DNA of 64,000 bases, taken from NCBI RefSeq assembly GCF_003367245.1, contig NZ_QRGR01000026.1, positions 25,584 to 89,583 on the forward strand, read 5' to 3'. The position numbers and the translations under genes were made by a program. This document shows positions 1-8,345 of this stretch, in pieces. The stretch's first letter is position 1; the number at the start of each line of letters is the position of its first letter. The notes under the pieces are model-generated. The model saw only the letters and a program-made list of their open reading frames with translations, searched no databases and was not told the origin of the DNA. The stretch comes from Pontibacter diazotrophicus (GTDB lineage Bacteria; Bacteroidota; Bacteroidia; Cytophagales; Hymenobacteraceae).

Positions 1-2204
1 TTATCGTTCAGGAATCTGGAGTCAAGACCAAAGTCAAGTGTGCTCGCAGTTTCCCAGGTTAGGCTATATGGGAAAGCACCCGGAGTTCCTGCTGTGATCA
101 TGTTCACGCCTCCAACCAGCCAGTTTGATGTAGTAGGAGACATCAGCCTGTAGATATCGCCCAGATTAGCGTTCTGGTTTCCTATAGAACCCCATGAGCC
201 TCTGAATTTAAGAAATGACAGCACCGGCTTAGAGAACTCCATGAAAGGCTCTTCGCTGATAACATAACCTGCTGACATAGACGGGAAGAATGCCCACTTT
301 TTAGTAGGAGACAAGCGGGATGCGCCATCGTATCTTCCGTTAAACTCTAAGAGGAACTTGTCTCTGAAGGAATAGTTCAAACGGCCGAAGGCACCCAATG
401 TGGCCCACTTATTACGGGCACCGTCTACAAACTGATCACCGGTGGCCAAATCTATCTCGCCTCTGTTAGGGTCCATCAGGTTCCGCTTCTGAGACATCTG
501 GTACCAGTACTCATACACTTCAGCATCACCACCTGCAATTACTTTAAAAGAATGGTCGCCCAAATCTTTTACATAAGTGGCAAAGGCTTTTCCTACACTC
601 CTGTTGCTCCAGTCTGAGTTGTACTGTACCCTGTTGAAAGCCGGACTGCTGTAAGGGGCATACGTCAAATCGGCCCCGGTTGCCCAGAAGTTATAGGCCG
701 ATAACACCCCACCTGTCTGGTGCTCGTGCGAGTTGTTATAAGTGTATGTATAGTCAGCGTCGATTGTTAAGCCTTCAAAAGGTCTTAGCGTTCCCCCAAT
801 ATTCATGCGCGCCATAGAGGAAGCTTCATTATTCATTTTTGCCTGCTGCACTTCTGTAATGGCACTTCTGAATGGATGCCCCTCATAGGTGCCGTATGGG
901 TACACCGCCGGCCATCGGTACAGGTAGTACCAAGGGTCATACGTCTCGCTTGAGAAATAGAAAGGCCGAGTGAATTCGCTCTTGGTGTAGAGCACCTTTG
1001 CCCGGGCATCAAACCAATCGGTTACAGTTGTGTTTACACCAACATTCAGGTTGTACCTGTTAAACTCATCGGGATTCACTTTTAACACCCCTTCCTGGCC
1101 CAGGTAGCCGAGGCCAAGGTAGTAGTTTGTCTTTTCGCTTCCTCCGGAAACAGACACATCATGCTTTTGCTGCGGTGTCCAGTCCCTCATAAACACCTCT
1201 CCCGGGTCCCAGGAACGATAGAAGAACAGGCGCCCGTCTCTTATTTCAAAATCACGCCCCAGCACCATCTCTTCTCCTAAATCCTGGCCGCCGTACTGCG
1301 CTTCCCACTCACGCATTTTGGTGATAGACGTCTGGTCAATATACATACCCACCACGCCAAACACGTTTGTAGAAGGGTTTGTCCTTTGCAAAGCCCTGAA
1401 AGCCACTTCTGCCCCATCAGCGGCAGGGGCAATTTCAGGTGTTGTAGTAGGAGCACTCCATGAGAAGTTATTGGAGTAAGACACTTTGGCTGGAGAATTC
1501 CTCTTACCTGTTTTAGTTGTGATTAGAATAACTCCAAAGGCGCCCCTGGCACCATAAATAGACGCAGAGGCAGCATCCTTCAAGACAGATATAGACTCGA
1601 TGTCTTCAGGGTTTACCATTTGCAGGCTCGAAATCTCTACGTTATCAACCAGTATCAGCGGCTGCGCTCCGCTGGAGTTGCTCAGCGTACCTGCCATACC
1701 CCTTAAGCGGATATCAGGGTTCTGCCCTATGGCACCGCTTGCAGTAGTGATGGTTAAGCCAGGCGTTGTCCCCTGGAGACCACGGGCCACGTCTGTAATT
1801 GGCCTTGACTCCAGCACCTTGGTATCTACCGTAGACACGGCACCCGTGAGATTCGCTCTTTTCTGCGTGCCGTAACCTACCACAACCACCTCACTAAGGG
1901 TTTTGTTGTCAGGGCTAAGGGCTACATCAATCGTGTTCCCGTCACCCACGGTATGCTCCTGCGCAAGCATTCCGATATAACTGAACACCAATACCTCCCC
2001 CGGAGCAGCCTGGATACTGTACCGCCCGTCCACGTCAGCAGACGTACCGTTGGCTGTTCCTCTCACCACTACACTTACTCCCGGCAACGCTATGCCGTCT
2101 TCGGAAGCGGTTATCCTTCCGGTAATGGTCTTGCTTTGCGCAAAACCAGCCTGGGCGATACATATGCCCAAGGCAATCATCATAAACCGTAAAAACACTT
2201 TCAT
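1..2204 (-). CDS. SusC/RagA family TonB-linked outer membrane receptor (partial, C-terminus off window)
   Basis: N-terminal 734 residues of a SusC-type receptor, which imports oligosaccharides or other large nutrients across the outer membrane using TonB energy. Read from ATG at 2204: a signal peptide ending near GFAQS, a carboxypeptidase-regulatory-like fold (ITGRITASEDGIALPGVSVV), the switch region LSEVVVVGYGTQKRANLTGA, then a plug domain with the family motif around LKDAASASIYGARGA, then barrel strands. The frame is still open at position 1. Family members are usually about 1000-1100 residues, so roughly a third lies outside, probably followed by a SusD partner on the left (inference). It is separated from namZ by 726 bp and so probably has its own promoter. 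The substrate cannot be read from the sequence; the neighbouring muramidase and sugar kinase hint at sugars. Confidence 0.95.
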   Translation of the reverse strand, partial: MKVFLRFMMIALGICIAQAGFAQSKTITGRITASEDGIALPGVSVVVRGTANGTSADVDGRYSIQAAPGEVLVFSYIGMLAQEHTVGDGNTIDVALSPDNKTLSEVVVVGYGTQKRANLTGAVSTVDTKVLESRPITDVARGLQGTTPGLTITTASGAIGQNPDIRLRGMAGTLSNSSGAQPLILVDNVEISSLQMVNPEDIESISVLKDAASASIYGARGAFGVILITTKTGKRNSPAKVSYSNNFSWSAPTTTPEIAPAADGAEVAFRALQRTNPSTNVFGVVGMYIDQTSITKMREWEAQYGGQDLGEEMVLGRDFEIRDGRLFFYRSWDPGEVFMRDWTPQQKHDVSVSGGSEKTNYYLGLGYLGQEGVLKVNPDEFNRYNLNVGVNTTVTDWFDARAKVLYTKSEFTRPFYFSSETYDPWYYLYRWPAVYPYGTYEGHPFRSAITEVQQAKMNNEASSMARMNIGGTLRPFEGLTIDADYTYTYNNSHEHQTGGVLSAYNFWATGADLTYAPYSSPAFNRVQYNSDWSNRSVGKAFATYVKDLGDHSFKVIAGGDAEVYEYWYQMSQKRNLMDPNRGEIDLATGDQFVDGARNKWATLGAFGRLNYSFRDKFLLEFNGRYDGASRLSPTKKWAFFPSMSAGYVISEEPFMEFSKPVLSFLKFRGSWGSIGNQNANLGDIYRLMSPTTSNWLVGGVNMITAGTPGAFPYSLTWETASTLDFGLDSRFLND

Positions 2205-2930
2205 ACTTTGAGTTTAAATAAGAATGGTTAAAATTTGAGCATCAGAATTTTCAATGCCAGGCTCTCATGGGCAGACGCCTGAAATCAAAGCATTCGCCAT
2301 TATCGGATCAATACAAAAAGCCGTTCCTTACGGAGCAGCACCGTTTGTTCATATTCGTCTTTTTTTATTTATATTCATGAAGGTAGGCAGCATTAACTCT
2401 TGTTAGTTGACAAAGCTGCAGAAACATGCAGAATAATATTCATTTATGTTTTATACCATTCTTTTAATGTAACAGACCCTCCTGCATATAAAGCAGTATT
2501 ATATAATTATATGTTTAGGGGGTTATAAAAACTTTGCTTTAACTAAAGCTTTCAAGTTGACTTTCTATACTTAGCCTGATGTGCTTCAAACTTACTTTAC
2601 GCACAAACGCTGCCTTATCTTACAGGTATGCCAGCCATTGGCAGCTTTTAAAGCATAGTCTTTTTCCTCTTCTGCCTCAACTTAGAATAAATCTAATAAA
2701 ATAAAATCAAAGTAAAAACATGTTTATGCATTTATTTTTTAAAAAAAGTATAAACCCGCAAAAAGAAAAGCAACACGCGTTTAAGAATTATTCAATTATG
2801 AGGTAATACTTCATCATAGAAATTCAACACAGAAATCAAACATGAAGCAGATATGCAATAACTATCCAGCGTGGTTAACAAAACGGCTTTTGGCTTTGCT
2901 TACATTTGCTGGCGCCGCAACCTTCGGGAG
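2205..2930. other. 726-bp intergenic region upstream of susC
   Basis: AT-rich stretch between the end of namZ and the start of the SusC gene, both on the minus strand. Any promoter and leader of the receptor must lie here. I found no exact TAnnTTTG promoter box in the last 60 bp before the start codon, no convincing coding frame and no strong hairpin. Confidence 0.6.
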
Positions 2931-4187
2931 TCAGGGATAAAGCAGGTATTTTTTTCGCGTCTGCTTATACTGGTTCAGAGCTGGCTCCCAACTCTGACGA
3001 ATTTCGTCTTCCGTTTTTCCGGCTATTATCTGCTCCTTCAGAAGGGTAGTGCCTGCCAGCTTGTTGAAGTTCCCCATTTGGTTGCTTTGCTTAAAATCGA
3101 AGAATTTCTCTTTAGCTGGATAAGCCTGGTACATCTCCATCAGCCACTTCAGGTTAAGCTGCCTGCTCTTCCGGAGATTTGCTATATCGTATTCTCTCAG
3201 ATCCATTCCATAGCAAGCTTGGTTCTGGTGCAGCGGCGTTTCACTCATGCCTTTGATACCAACCGGGGTAAAAGAAAACGCATACTTGCCTTTCAAATCC
3301 GGATTGCCGAGTACCGTAAACGGAAAGTGCGTGCCGCGCCCCTGGCTGATAATAGTCCCTTCGAAAAGACATAAGGTAGGGTAAAGTAGTATGGATTGTG
3401 GCGTATTAAGGTTAGGGGACGGAGCAACCGGTAACACATAAGGCGTGTCGTGCGTGTAGTTCTTAATTTTCACGACACGGATTTTACACTGCGCCTTATT
3501 AGCCAGCCACCCCTCCCCGTTGATCATGTGCGCATATTCCCCGACTGTCATGCCATGCGCAACAGGAACAGGATGAATACCGATTCCGGACTTCAGGCTC
3601 ATGTCCAGTATTGGGCCGTCTACAAGATAGCCGTTTGGGTTAGGCCGATCCAAAATCATCAACTCCACTCCATTATCCGCGCATGCCTCCATTACACGGT
3701 GCATCGTAATCGTGTAGGTGTAAAACCTGGCGCCTACATCCTGGATGTCGAAGATCATCAGGTCGATATCCTGAAGCTGCTCTTTTGTTGGCTTATTGTT
3801 TTTGCCATACAAAGACACTACTTCTATACCTGTTTTAGGGTCTATACTGTCATCCACTTTCACGCCTGCGCTTGCATCTCCCCGGAATCCGTGTTCCGGC
3901 CCGAAAATCCTGACAATATCCACCCCTAGTGACTTCAGGCTATCCACACTCGGTGTGTTGCCAATAATGGAAGTCGGATTCACCACCATACCCACTCTTT
4001 TACCTTTCAGATACGGCAGGTACTCCTCTATTTGGTCTGCTCCTGTTGTGATGCTGTTTGTCTCTGATGCAACAACGGCTTTTTCTGCACGAGGCACAGT
4101 GCCCTTGTTTTGCAAGCCCTGACTACACGCACTACTGAAGAAGAAGATAATTACCAGCGAAGCCAGAAGAGAGGAAATCGTTTTCAT
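2931..4187 (-). CDS. namZ: NamZ/DUF1343 family exo-beta-N-acetylmuramidase, lipoprotein
   Basis: 418-residue member of the DUF1343 (YbbC/NamZ) family, which includes exo-acting N-acetylmuramidases that remove MurNAc from the non-reducing end of peptidoglycan fragments. Visible family blocks: KGKRVGMVVNPTSI near residue 65, FGPEHGFRGDASAG near 95, LMIFDIQDVGARFYTYT near 145, and VAPSPNLNTPQSILLYPTLCLFEG read in parts near 255. The N-terminus is hydrophobic and ends in SSAC, a lipobox, so the protein is probably anchored in an envelope membrane. A candidate cobalamin riboswitch lies about 200 bp upstream. With the ROK kinase and oxidoreductase further upstream on the same strand it suggests amino-sugar recovery. 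The exact substrate is inferred from the family. Confidence 0.88.
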   Translation of the reverse strand: MKTISSLLASLVIIFFFSSACSQGLQNKGTVPRAEKAVVASETNSITTGADQIEEYLPYLKGKRVGMVVNPTSIIGNTPSVDSLKSLGVDIVRIFGPEHGFRGDASAGVKVDDSIDPKTGIEVVSLYGKNNKPTKEQLQDIDLMIFDIQDVGARFYTYTITMHRVMEACADNGVELMILDRPNPNGYLVDGPILDMSLKSGIGIHPVPVAHGMTVGEYAHMINGEGWLANKAQCKIRVVKIKNYTHDTPYVLPVAPSPNLNTPQSILLYPTLCLFEGTIISQGRGTHFPFTVLGNPDLKGKYAFSFTPVGIKGMSETPLHQNQACYGMDLREYDIANLRKSRQLNLKWLMEMYQAYPAKEKFFDFKQSNQMGNFNKLAGTTLLKEQIIAGKTEDEIRQSWEPALNQYKQTRKKYLLYP

Positions 4188-4346
4188 TTAAGAAAGATAT
4201 TTTCAGTTTATAAAAAATCACAAAAGCGCACAAACAAGCAAGCAGAAAACGAACAGCAGCTAAACAGGTGTAAATTAGGTGTTTTAAGACTTAATAAGCT
4301 AATTTTTTATGCATTATATTTTAAAAATAAAGCAATAAACAGCAAA

Positions 4347-4381
4347 CACAGCAGCATACATAGCATGCCTTTACTGCTGTG
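4347..4381 (-). terminator. Hairpin directly downstream of the B12-box-like motif
   Basis: On the minus strand CACAGCAG (4381-4374) pairs with CTGCTGTG (4354-4347) across a 19-nt loop, followed by a T-rich run. It starts on the last base of the B12-box-like motif, which is the place where an expression platform would sit. The T-tract is imperfect, so termination is a guess. Confidence 0.35.
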
Positions 4382-4512
4382 GCAGGTATTCTTCTGACTC
4401 AGAGCTTAAAACATTGCCGGACAACACACTATAGCGGGAACAATCCTTACTTTTGTGAGCATCCTTTTCAGAGACTTCTTCAGACAGCATAGTAGGCGCC
4501 CACCGCTTGCCT
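4381..4512 (-). promoter_or_regulatory. Candidate cobalamin riboswitch upstream of namZ
   Basis: On the minus strand the conserved marks of a cobalamin aptamer appear in order: GGT (4504-4502), AAAAGGAT near 4465, GGATTGTTCCCGCTATAGTG near 4446-4427, and the B12-box-like AGTCAG...ATACCTGCC ending at 4381. GGT could pair with ACC of the box, as in known aptamers. Deviations: the box has about three extra nucleotides between CAG and ACC, and the GGGAA element reads GGAT. Downstream gene is namZ, which is not a usual B12 target. A covariance-model search would decide. Confidence 0.45.
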
Positions 4513-4799
4513 GTGCCTAAGCTCCTTTTCTGAATTCAGATATGTAAAGAAGTGTGGTTTCCGGAAGCTGGGTCGCCAGGGAAGACTGCCCTACTGCAGG
4601 AAGCTTGGCGCGACAGAATGCTATTCGACAGAAGGAGCCGGGTAACCGGCCTATAGCCAAAACAGAAAAGCATCTCCGGTTATGCACACCTTCGGCAGCT
4701 TTCTGGCAACTGTGATGTATAGTATGTGCAGGTGGTTCTTCTTTTATGAACCAATTTTCTTAGCACAGCGGTAAAAGGGAAAGTACACCAGGAAACTAT
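4513..4799. other. Intergenic region between riboswitch candidate and the 122-residue gene
   Basis: Holds several short GC-rich inverted repeats, for example around GTCGCCA (4571) and TGGCGCGAC (4606), and the palindromic AGCCGGGTAACCGGCC at 4636-4651. No coding frame is convincing. It must contain the promoter of the plus-strand gene at 4800 and possibly that of the minus-strand leader. Confidence 0.4.
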
Positions 4800-5168
4800 A
4801 TGATAATGAAAGCAAACGTTCAACACCATGACTTCTTTGGCGCTGCCGCTGCCGATATCAGCGACAATACAGACCTTCAGAAGTTTCTAGAGTCAAAGAA
4901 AGTGGACACAACGAGGTATGAAGCAGTCGGGGCCGGATTCTACGGCGGACATGAGGGCTCTTTCTCAGGCTTTATAATTTGCAAAGATAAGCAAAAGTCT
5001 ACTGAGGACAGAGATCACATCATAAGGCTGTCTTTCGAAGAGGCAATAACCAAAGATGAGTTCTTTTCCTTGTTTAAGCGATTCGAAGTGCTCATTGCCT
5101 CAAAGGATGGCGGTTACGGGATAGCAGAAGTTAACGGAGAATTAGTTATTTCTAGGGATGAAGCATAG
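4800..5168 (+). CDS. Hypothetical protein, 122 aa
   Basis: Not recognised. A soluble, acidic-leaning protein with no signal peptide or membrane segment. The centre carries a glycine-rich stretch AVGAGFYGGHEGSFSGF (residues about 42-58) followed by a charged helix-like half. The start at 4800 is preceded by AGGAAA at a normal ribosome-binding distance; a second ATG lies two codons later. The gene stands alone and ends inside a perfect 17-bp hairpin. Codon use resembles its neighbours, so it is likely a real gene, but no function can be offered. Confidence 0.65.
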   Translation: MIMKANVQHHDFFGAAAADISDNTDLQKFLESKKVDTTRYEAVGAGFYGGHEGSFSGFIICKDKQKSTEDRDHIIRLSFEEAITKDEFFSLFKRFEVLIASKDGGYGIAEVNGELVISRDEA

Positions 5169-5202
5169 GTCTAAGGAAGGCAGTACTTCCTTAGACCTAT
5201 GC
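5163..5202. terminator. Perfect 17-bp hairpin overlapping a stop codon
   Basis: GCATAGGTCTAAGGAAG pairs exactly with CTTCCTTAGACCTATGC over a 6-nt loop. The left arm contains the TAG stop of the 122-residue gene. No T-run follows. It lies between convergent genes and could end transcription from both sides. Confidence 0.6.
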
Positions 5203-5290
5203 CACCTACTATTCGGAGGCAAACATTAGCTTATTTGGAGCAACATGGCTAGAAACAGATTGGCTCTTTCATTGCTGTGTTGCGTTACCG

Positions 5291-5605
5291 TTAAAAATCT
5301 ACCCAATCGGCCTCCGCATTCGACTCGATCAGAAAGTCCAGGTATTCATTCAGGGATAGCTCTATAAATTCGTTGATATCAAGGCAGTTTGTCAGAGGGT
5401 CATACCATGCCAGGAAGTTGAAATACCTTCCCTTTAGCCTCTGGCTGCCCGTCAGTTCCACCAGAGCATTGGGCTTCCCCATCTCGGCCCATGAGGCCTT
5501 GCCACGGCTTATCAAACCCGCGATATCCGTTTCTAACTGTAACCGCTGCCCCTCTGTCAGACGGTGCCGTTCGGCTAGTTTGCCGCTTGCTTCTATTCTG
5601 TCCAT
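5291..5605 (-). CDS. Hypothetical protein, 104 aa
   Basis: Not recognised. Small soluble acidic protein; the first half is helical and charged, the C-terminal half is rich in aromatic and acidic residues (FNFLAWYDPLTNCLDINEF, then a DWVDF end). No signal peptide or transmembrane segment. GAAGAAAAT precedes the ATG at 5605, and an AT-rich region with several TATA-like steps follows upstream. It sits between the 122-residue gene and the sugar kinase, with a hairpin at 5733-5762 isolating it from the latter. Probably a real, independently transcribed gene. Confidence 0.6.
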   Translation of the reverse strand: MDRIEASGKLAERHRLTEGQRLQLETDIAGLISRGKASWAEMGKPNALVELTGSQRLKGRYFNFLAWYDPLTNCLDINEFIELSLNEYLDFLIESNAEADWVDF

Positions 5606-5732
5606 ATTTTCTTCAGTTAATATGCTGAATATATAATATAAATTTCAAGACATAAAGCTTGTTATATTATATATTTTTCAAACATAGGTAGATTCCTTTG
5701 CAAAACAAGAAAAAAATAGAAAGAATACAAAT

Positions 5733-5762
5733 AAAACGCCTTCTCTTCTGAGAAGGCGTTTT
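5733..5762. terminator. Bidirectional intrinsic terminator
   Basis: AAAACGCCTTCTC pairs exactly with GAGAAGGCGTTTT around loop TTCT, with A-rich and T-rich flanks. It lies 260 bp beyond the stop of the minus-strand ROK kinase. The remainder of 5763-6021 shows no gene or clear motif. Confidence 0.75.
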
Positions 5763-6021
5763 ATTATATGAAACAAATTGCATGTGTTGAGATAAAAATC
5801 AATTCCTCCAGGTTGATCACATCAGGATACAGCTACAGAAACACCTTCGCTCAAGCTCATAGAGGAAGCCAATCCAGATAACTTCCGGAGATCACCATAC
5901 TTCAGTAAAGAACCTGCCTAAGCAACAGAGAACCACAATGCGTCCCATTTCAAAACGCCTGGAAACGAACCGCCTTTGCTGCCAGAAAGTTCTGCTCTTT
6001 GACACATTGGTAATGAATGCT

Positions 6022-6990
6022 TTACATTCTGATTTCCCACGCCAAGGCACTGGCGCCCAGGATAGCAGCATCCGCTTCTTTTAGTTCACTGAAATTTAAT
6101 GCTACCTTATTCTTAAAGACAGCCAGCAGATTCTTTTCCATGTGCTCCCGCACAGGGTCCATGATTAGGTTGCCGGCCTTGGTCACACCGCCAAAGAGGA
6201 TAATGGCCTCCGGGGATGAAAACATCACAAAATTGGCCAGTGCTTCACCCAGTATCTGACCGGTAAAGCGATAGACTTCTTTTGCTACTTCATCGCCTTT
6301 CATGGCACACTCATATACAGCTTTCGAGTCAATAGCCTCTGAGGGATACTGTTGCAGCAAGCTCTCCCGGCCACTTTCTGCAATCATTTCCCTTGCCGTA
6401 AGGGTTATACCTGTGGCCGAAGCATAAGCCTCTAAAGTACCCTTCACCCCCGTAGACCAATGCTCTCTTCCTCCGGGGCGTATGATGGTATGTCCCAATT
6501 CACCGGCAAAGCCATCATGGCCATAAATCAACTGCCCGCCAGTTACGATGCCACTGCCCACCCCGGTGCCCAGGGTAATAACAATAAAGTCTTTCATTCC
6601 CCTTGCCGCACCATACATCATTTCGCCTACCGCAGCGGCATTGGCGTCATTGGTGATGGAACACGGTAAGCCAAACTGTTCGCTAATCATACTGGCAAAA
6701 GGAACAATGCCTTTCCAGTTCAGATTAGGAGAGTGCTCAATAGAACCGGTGAAGTAGTTGGCGTTGGGAGCTCCAATACCAACCCCTTTGATGTTTTCCT
6801 TACCTACTTCATCAATGATCGGAGAAAAAACAGCGTATAACGCATCTACGAACGCTTCTGCTGTTTCGTATTTGCTGGTAGACATTCTGCCGCTGTGGGT
6901 AATATCTCCTCGGTGGTTTACGATGCCGTATTTGGTGTTGGTACCCCCAATATCCACACCTATGGCGTATTGTTGTAAATTGTTGTTCAT
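6022..6990 (-). CDS. ROK family sugar kinase (glucokinase-like)
   Basis: 322-residue ROK protein, expected to phosphorylate glucose or an N-acetyl amino sugar with ATP in the cytoplasm. Seen: N-terminal phosphate loop AIGVDIGGTNTKYGIV (residues about 9-24), sugar-site segment NDANAAAVGE near 114, LGTGVGSGIV near 138, HDGFAGELGHT near 157 and C-terminal ILFGGV near 262. The zinc-binding CxCGxxGCxE signature typical of many ROK proteins is replaced by GREHWSTGVKGTLEAY, with no cysteines. The stop of the upstream oxidoreductase gene is only 38 bp away, so the two form an operon. Specificity is open; amino-sugar kinase would fit the muramidase nearby (inference). Confidence 0.88.
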   Translation of the reverse strand: MNNNLQQYAIGVDIGGTNTKYGIVNHRGDITHSGRMSTSKYETAEAFVDALYAVFSPIIDEVGKENIKGVGIGAPNANYFTGSIEHSPNLNWKGIVPFASMISEQFGLPCSITNDANAAAVGEMMYGAARGMKDFIVITLGTGVGSGIVTGGQLIYGHDGFAGELGHTIIRPGGREHWSTGVKGTLEAYASATGITLTAREMIAESGRESLLQQYPSEAIDSKAVYECAMKGDEVAKEVYRFTGQILGEALANFVMFSSPEAIILFGGVTKAGNLIMDPVREHMEKNLLAVFKNKVALNFSELKEADAAILGASALAWEIRM

Positions 6991-7028
6991 TAATTTAATA
7001 TTGATGCTAGCTGCAACTTCTTAATAGT

Positions 7029-8114
7029 TTATTTCAAAAATACTGTTTTATTTAATTCTGCTGACTCTTTAGCTGCCTCTAATATTTCTACGGCAGTAAC
7101 ATTGATGGGTAATCCATAGAGGTCGTTCTTATCCAGCGTCAACCTGCCACTTACTACAGACGCCAGTAGAGAAAACGGGTCGGCATAGGGTTCAGGGCGA
7201 GGCTCCAGTTCCAATACCTCTTCCGGTGACTTCTCATTCAGGCGCTGACGAACTGTTGTTGCATCTACGGCAACAGCATAGCCTTTGTCTCCATAAACCT
7301 CCATATCCTTTCTGGAGAAGGGCCAGTTCCAGGAGCCCTGAATGATGCATTGGGCTTTGGGGTACTGCAAGATAATAGACGCTTCATCGTCCACTTCTTT
7401 GTAAATGCCAGGCTTGTTCTGGTGGACGACCGCTGTTACAGAAACCGGCCTTTCTCCTTTCATAAGCCAGGTCATCAGGTTAGCACCATAACACCCAAAA
7501 TCCATCAAGGCTCCTGCTCCATTCTTCTCAGGGTCCGTTAGAATTTCCAGAAACTCTTTACTGACCCCGATTTCCTTTGGCCCCTGGTGCCCATCATTCA
7601 CCATCACTTTCCGTACCTCTCCCAGCTTTCCCTCCTCAACCGAATTATTCACATACTGGTTGCTCGCATACCAGGACGTTTCAAAATTTGTAAGTACGTG
7701 GATGGAGTTCTTCGATGCAAGGGATTGAATCTCCATTGCATCAGCAAAGGTGGTAGCAAGTGGCTTTTCCACCATTACATGAATTTTCCTCGGAGCGCAT
7801 GCTCTTACCACGGTGATATGCTCACTCGTTGCCCCGAAGGCAGAAACAGCTTCCGGCTTTGCCTGGTCGAGCATTTTGATCAGGTCCCTAAAAAACAGGC
7901 CCTGATCAATCTTATAGCGCTTTGCATACTTATCCGCTAGCTCCTGGTCAGGCTCGTAAATCCCTACCAGAACAATATCCTTCTTATCAGCCCTGTTAAA
8001 AATCCAATCCACATGGCCATGACTCAGACCTGCCACAGCAACTCTCACCGGCGCCTGGGCAAAGCTTTGCGTGAGAAGCAAAACACACAGAAGGGTAATA
8101 AGATAAGTTTTCAT
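7029..8114 (-). CDS. Exported Gfo/Idh/MocA family oxidoreductase
   Basis: 361-residue NAD(P)-dependent sugar dehydrogenase family protein. After a signal peptide (cleavage probably at SFAQ|AP) comes a Rossmann domain (VRVAVAGLSHGHVDWIF), the family motif VMVEKPLATT near residue 115, and the C-terminal alpha/beta domain with FGCYGANLMTW near 206. A periplasmic location is unusual for a cofactor-dependent enzyme but common among Bacteroidota members. First gene of the ROK kinase operon, reading from 8114. A close cytosolic paralogue without signal peptide lies at 42131-43195. Substrate not identifiable. Confidence 0.88.
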   Translation of the reverse strand: MKTYLITLLCVLLLTQSFAQAPVRVAVAGLSHGHVDWIFNRADKKDIVLVGIYEPDQELADKYAKRYKIDQGLFFRDLIKMLDQAKPEAVSAFGATSEHITVVRACAPRKIHVMVEKPLATTFADAMEIQSLASKNSIHVLTNFETSWYASNQYVNNSVEEGKLGEVRKVMVNDGHQGPKEIGVSKEFLEILTDPEKNGAGALMDFGCYGANLMTWLMKGERPVSVTAVVHQNKPGIYKEVDDEASIILQYPKAQCIIQGSWNWPFSRKDMEVYGDKGYAVAVDATTVRQRLNEKSPEEVLELEPRPEPYADPFSLLASVVSGRLTLDKNDLYGLPINVTAVEILEAAKESAELNKTVFLK

Positions 8115-8273
8115 GGCCTGCTATTTTCCTATACAGTAAGGTAAATATAGGATAAATAAATTAATGAGGTAACAGCAAGCACCGCAGTAAGGGTAGAATA
8201 TGGTATCAACCCTAATGTTTGTCCTCGCGAATAGCTCCTGTTACTACTGCGGCGGCATGATATAAAAAGAAAA

Positions 8274-8322
8274 TAAGCCAGATACTGCCGACAGTTAAAA
8301 CCTACTGGCAGTATCTGGCTTA
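8274..8322. promoter_or_regulatory. Perfect 16-bp hairpin just upstream of the araC-type gene
   Basis: TAAGCCAGATACTGCC pairs exactly with GGCAGTATCTGGCTTA over a 17-nt loop. It ends 23 nt before the ATG at 8346, in the divergent promoter region. It could be an attenuator, an operator or a stray terminator-like repeat. Confidence 0.45.
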
Positions 8323-8345
8323 CGTATTATTGCTTACTTTACTTC

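Noticed and set aside
4636..4651. Plus-strand AGCCGGGTAACCGGCC resembling a B12 box
   Set aside because: It is a palindrome and lacks the other aptamer blocks in the right order; the minus-strand candidate fits better.
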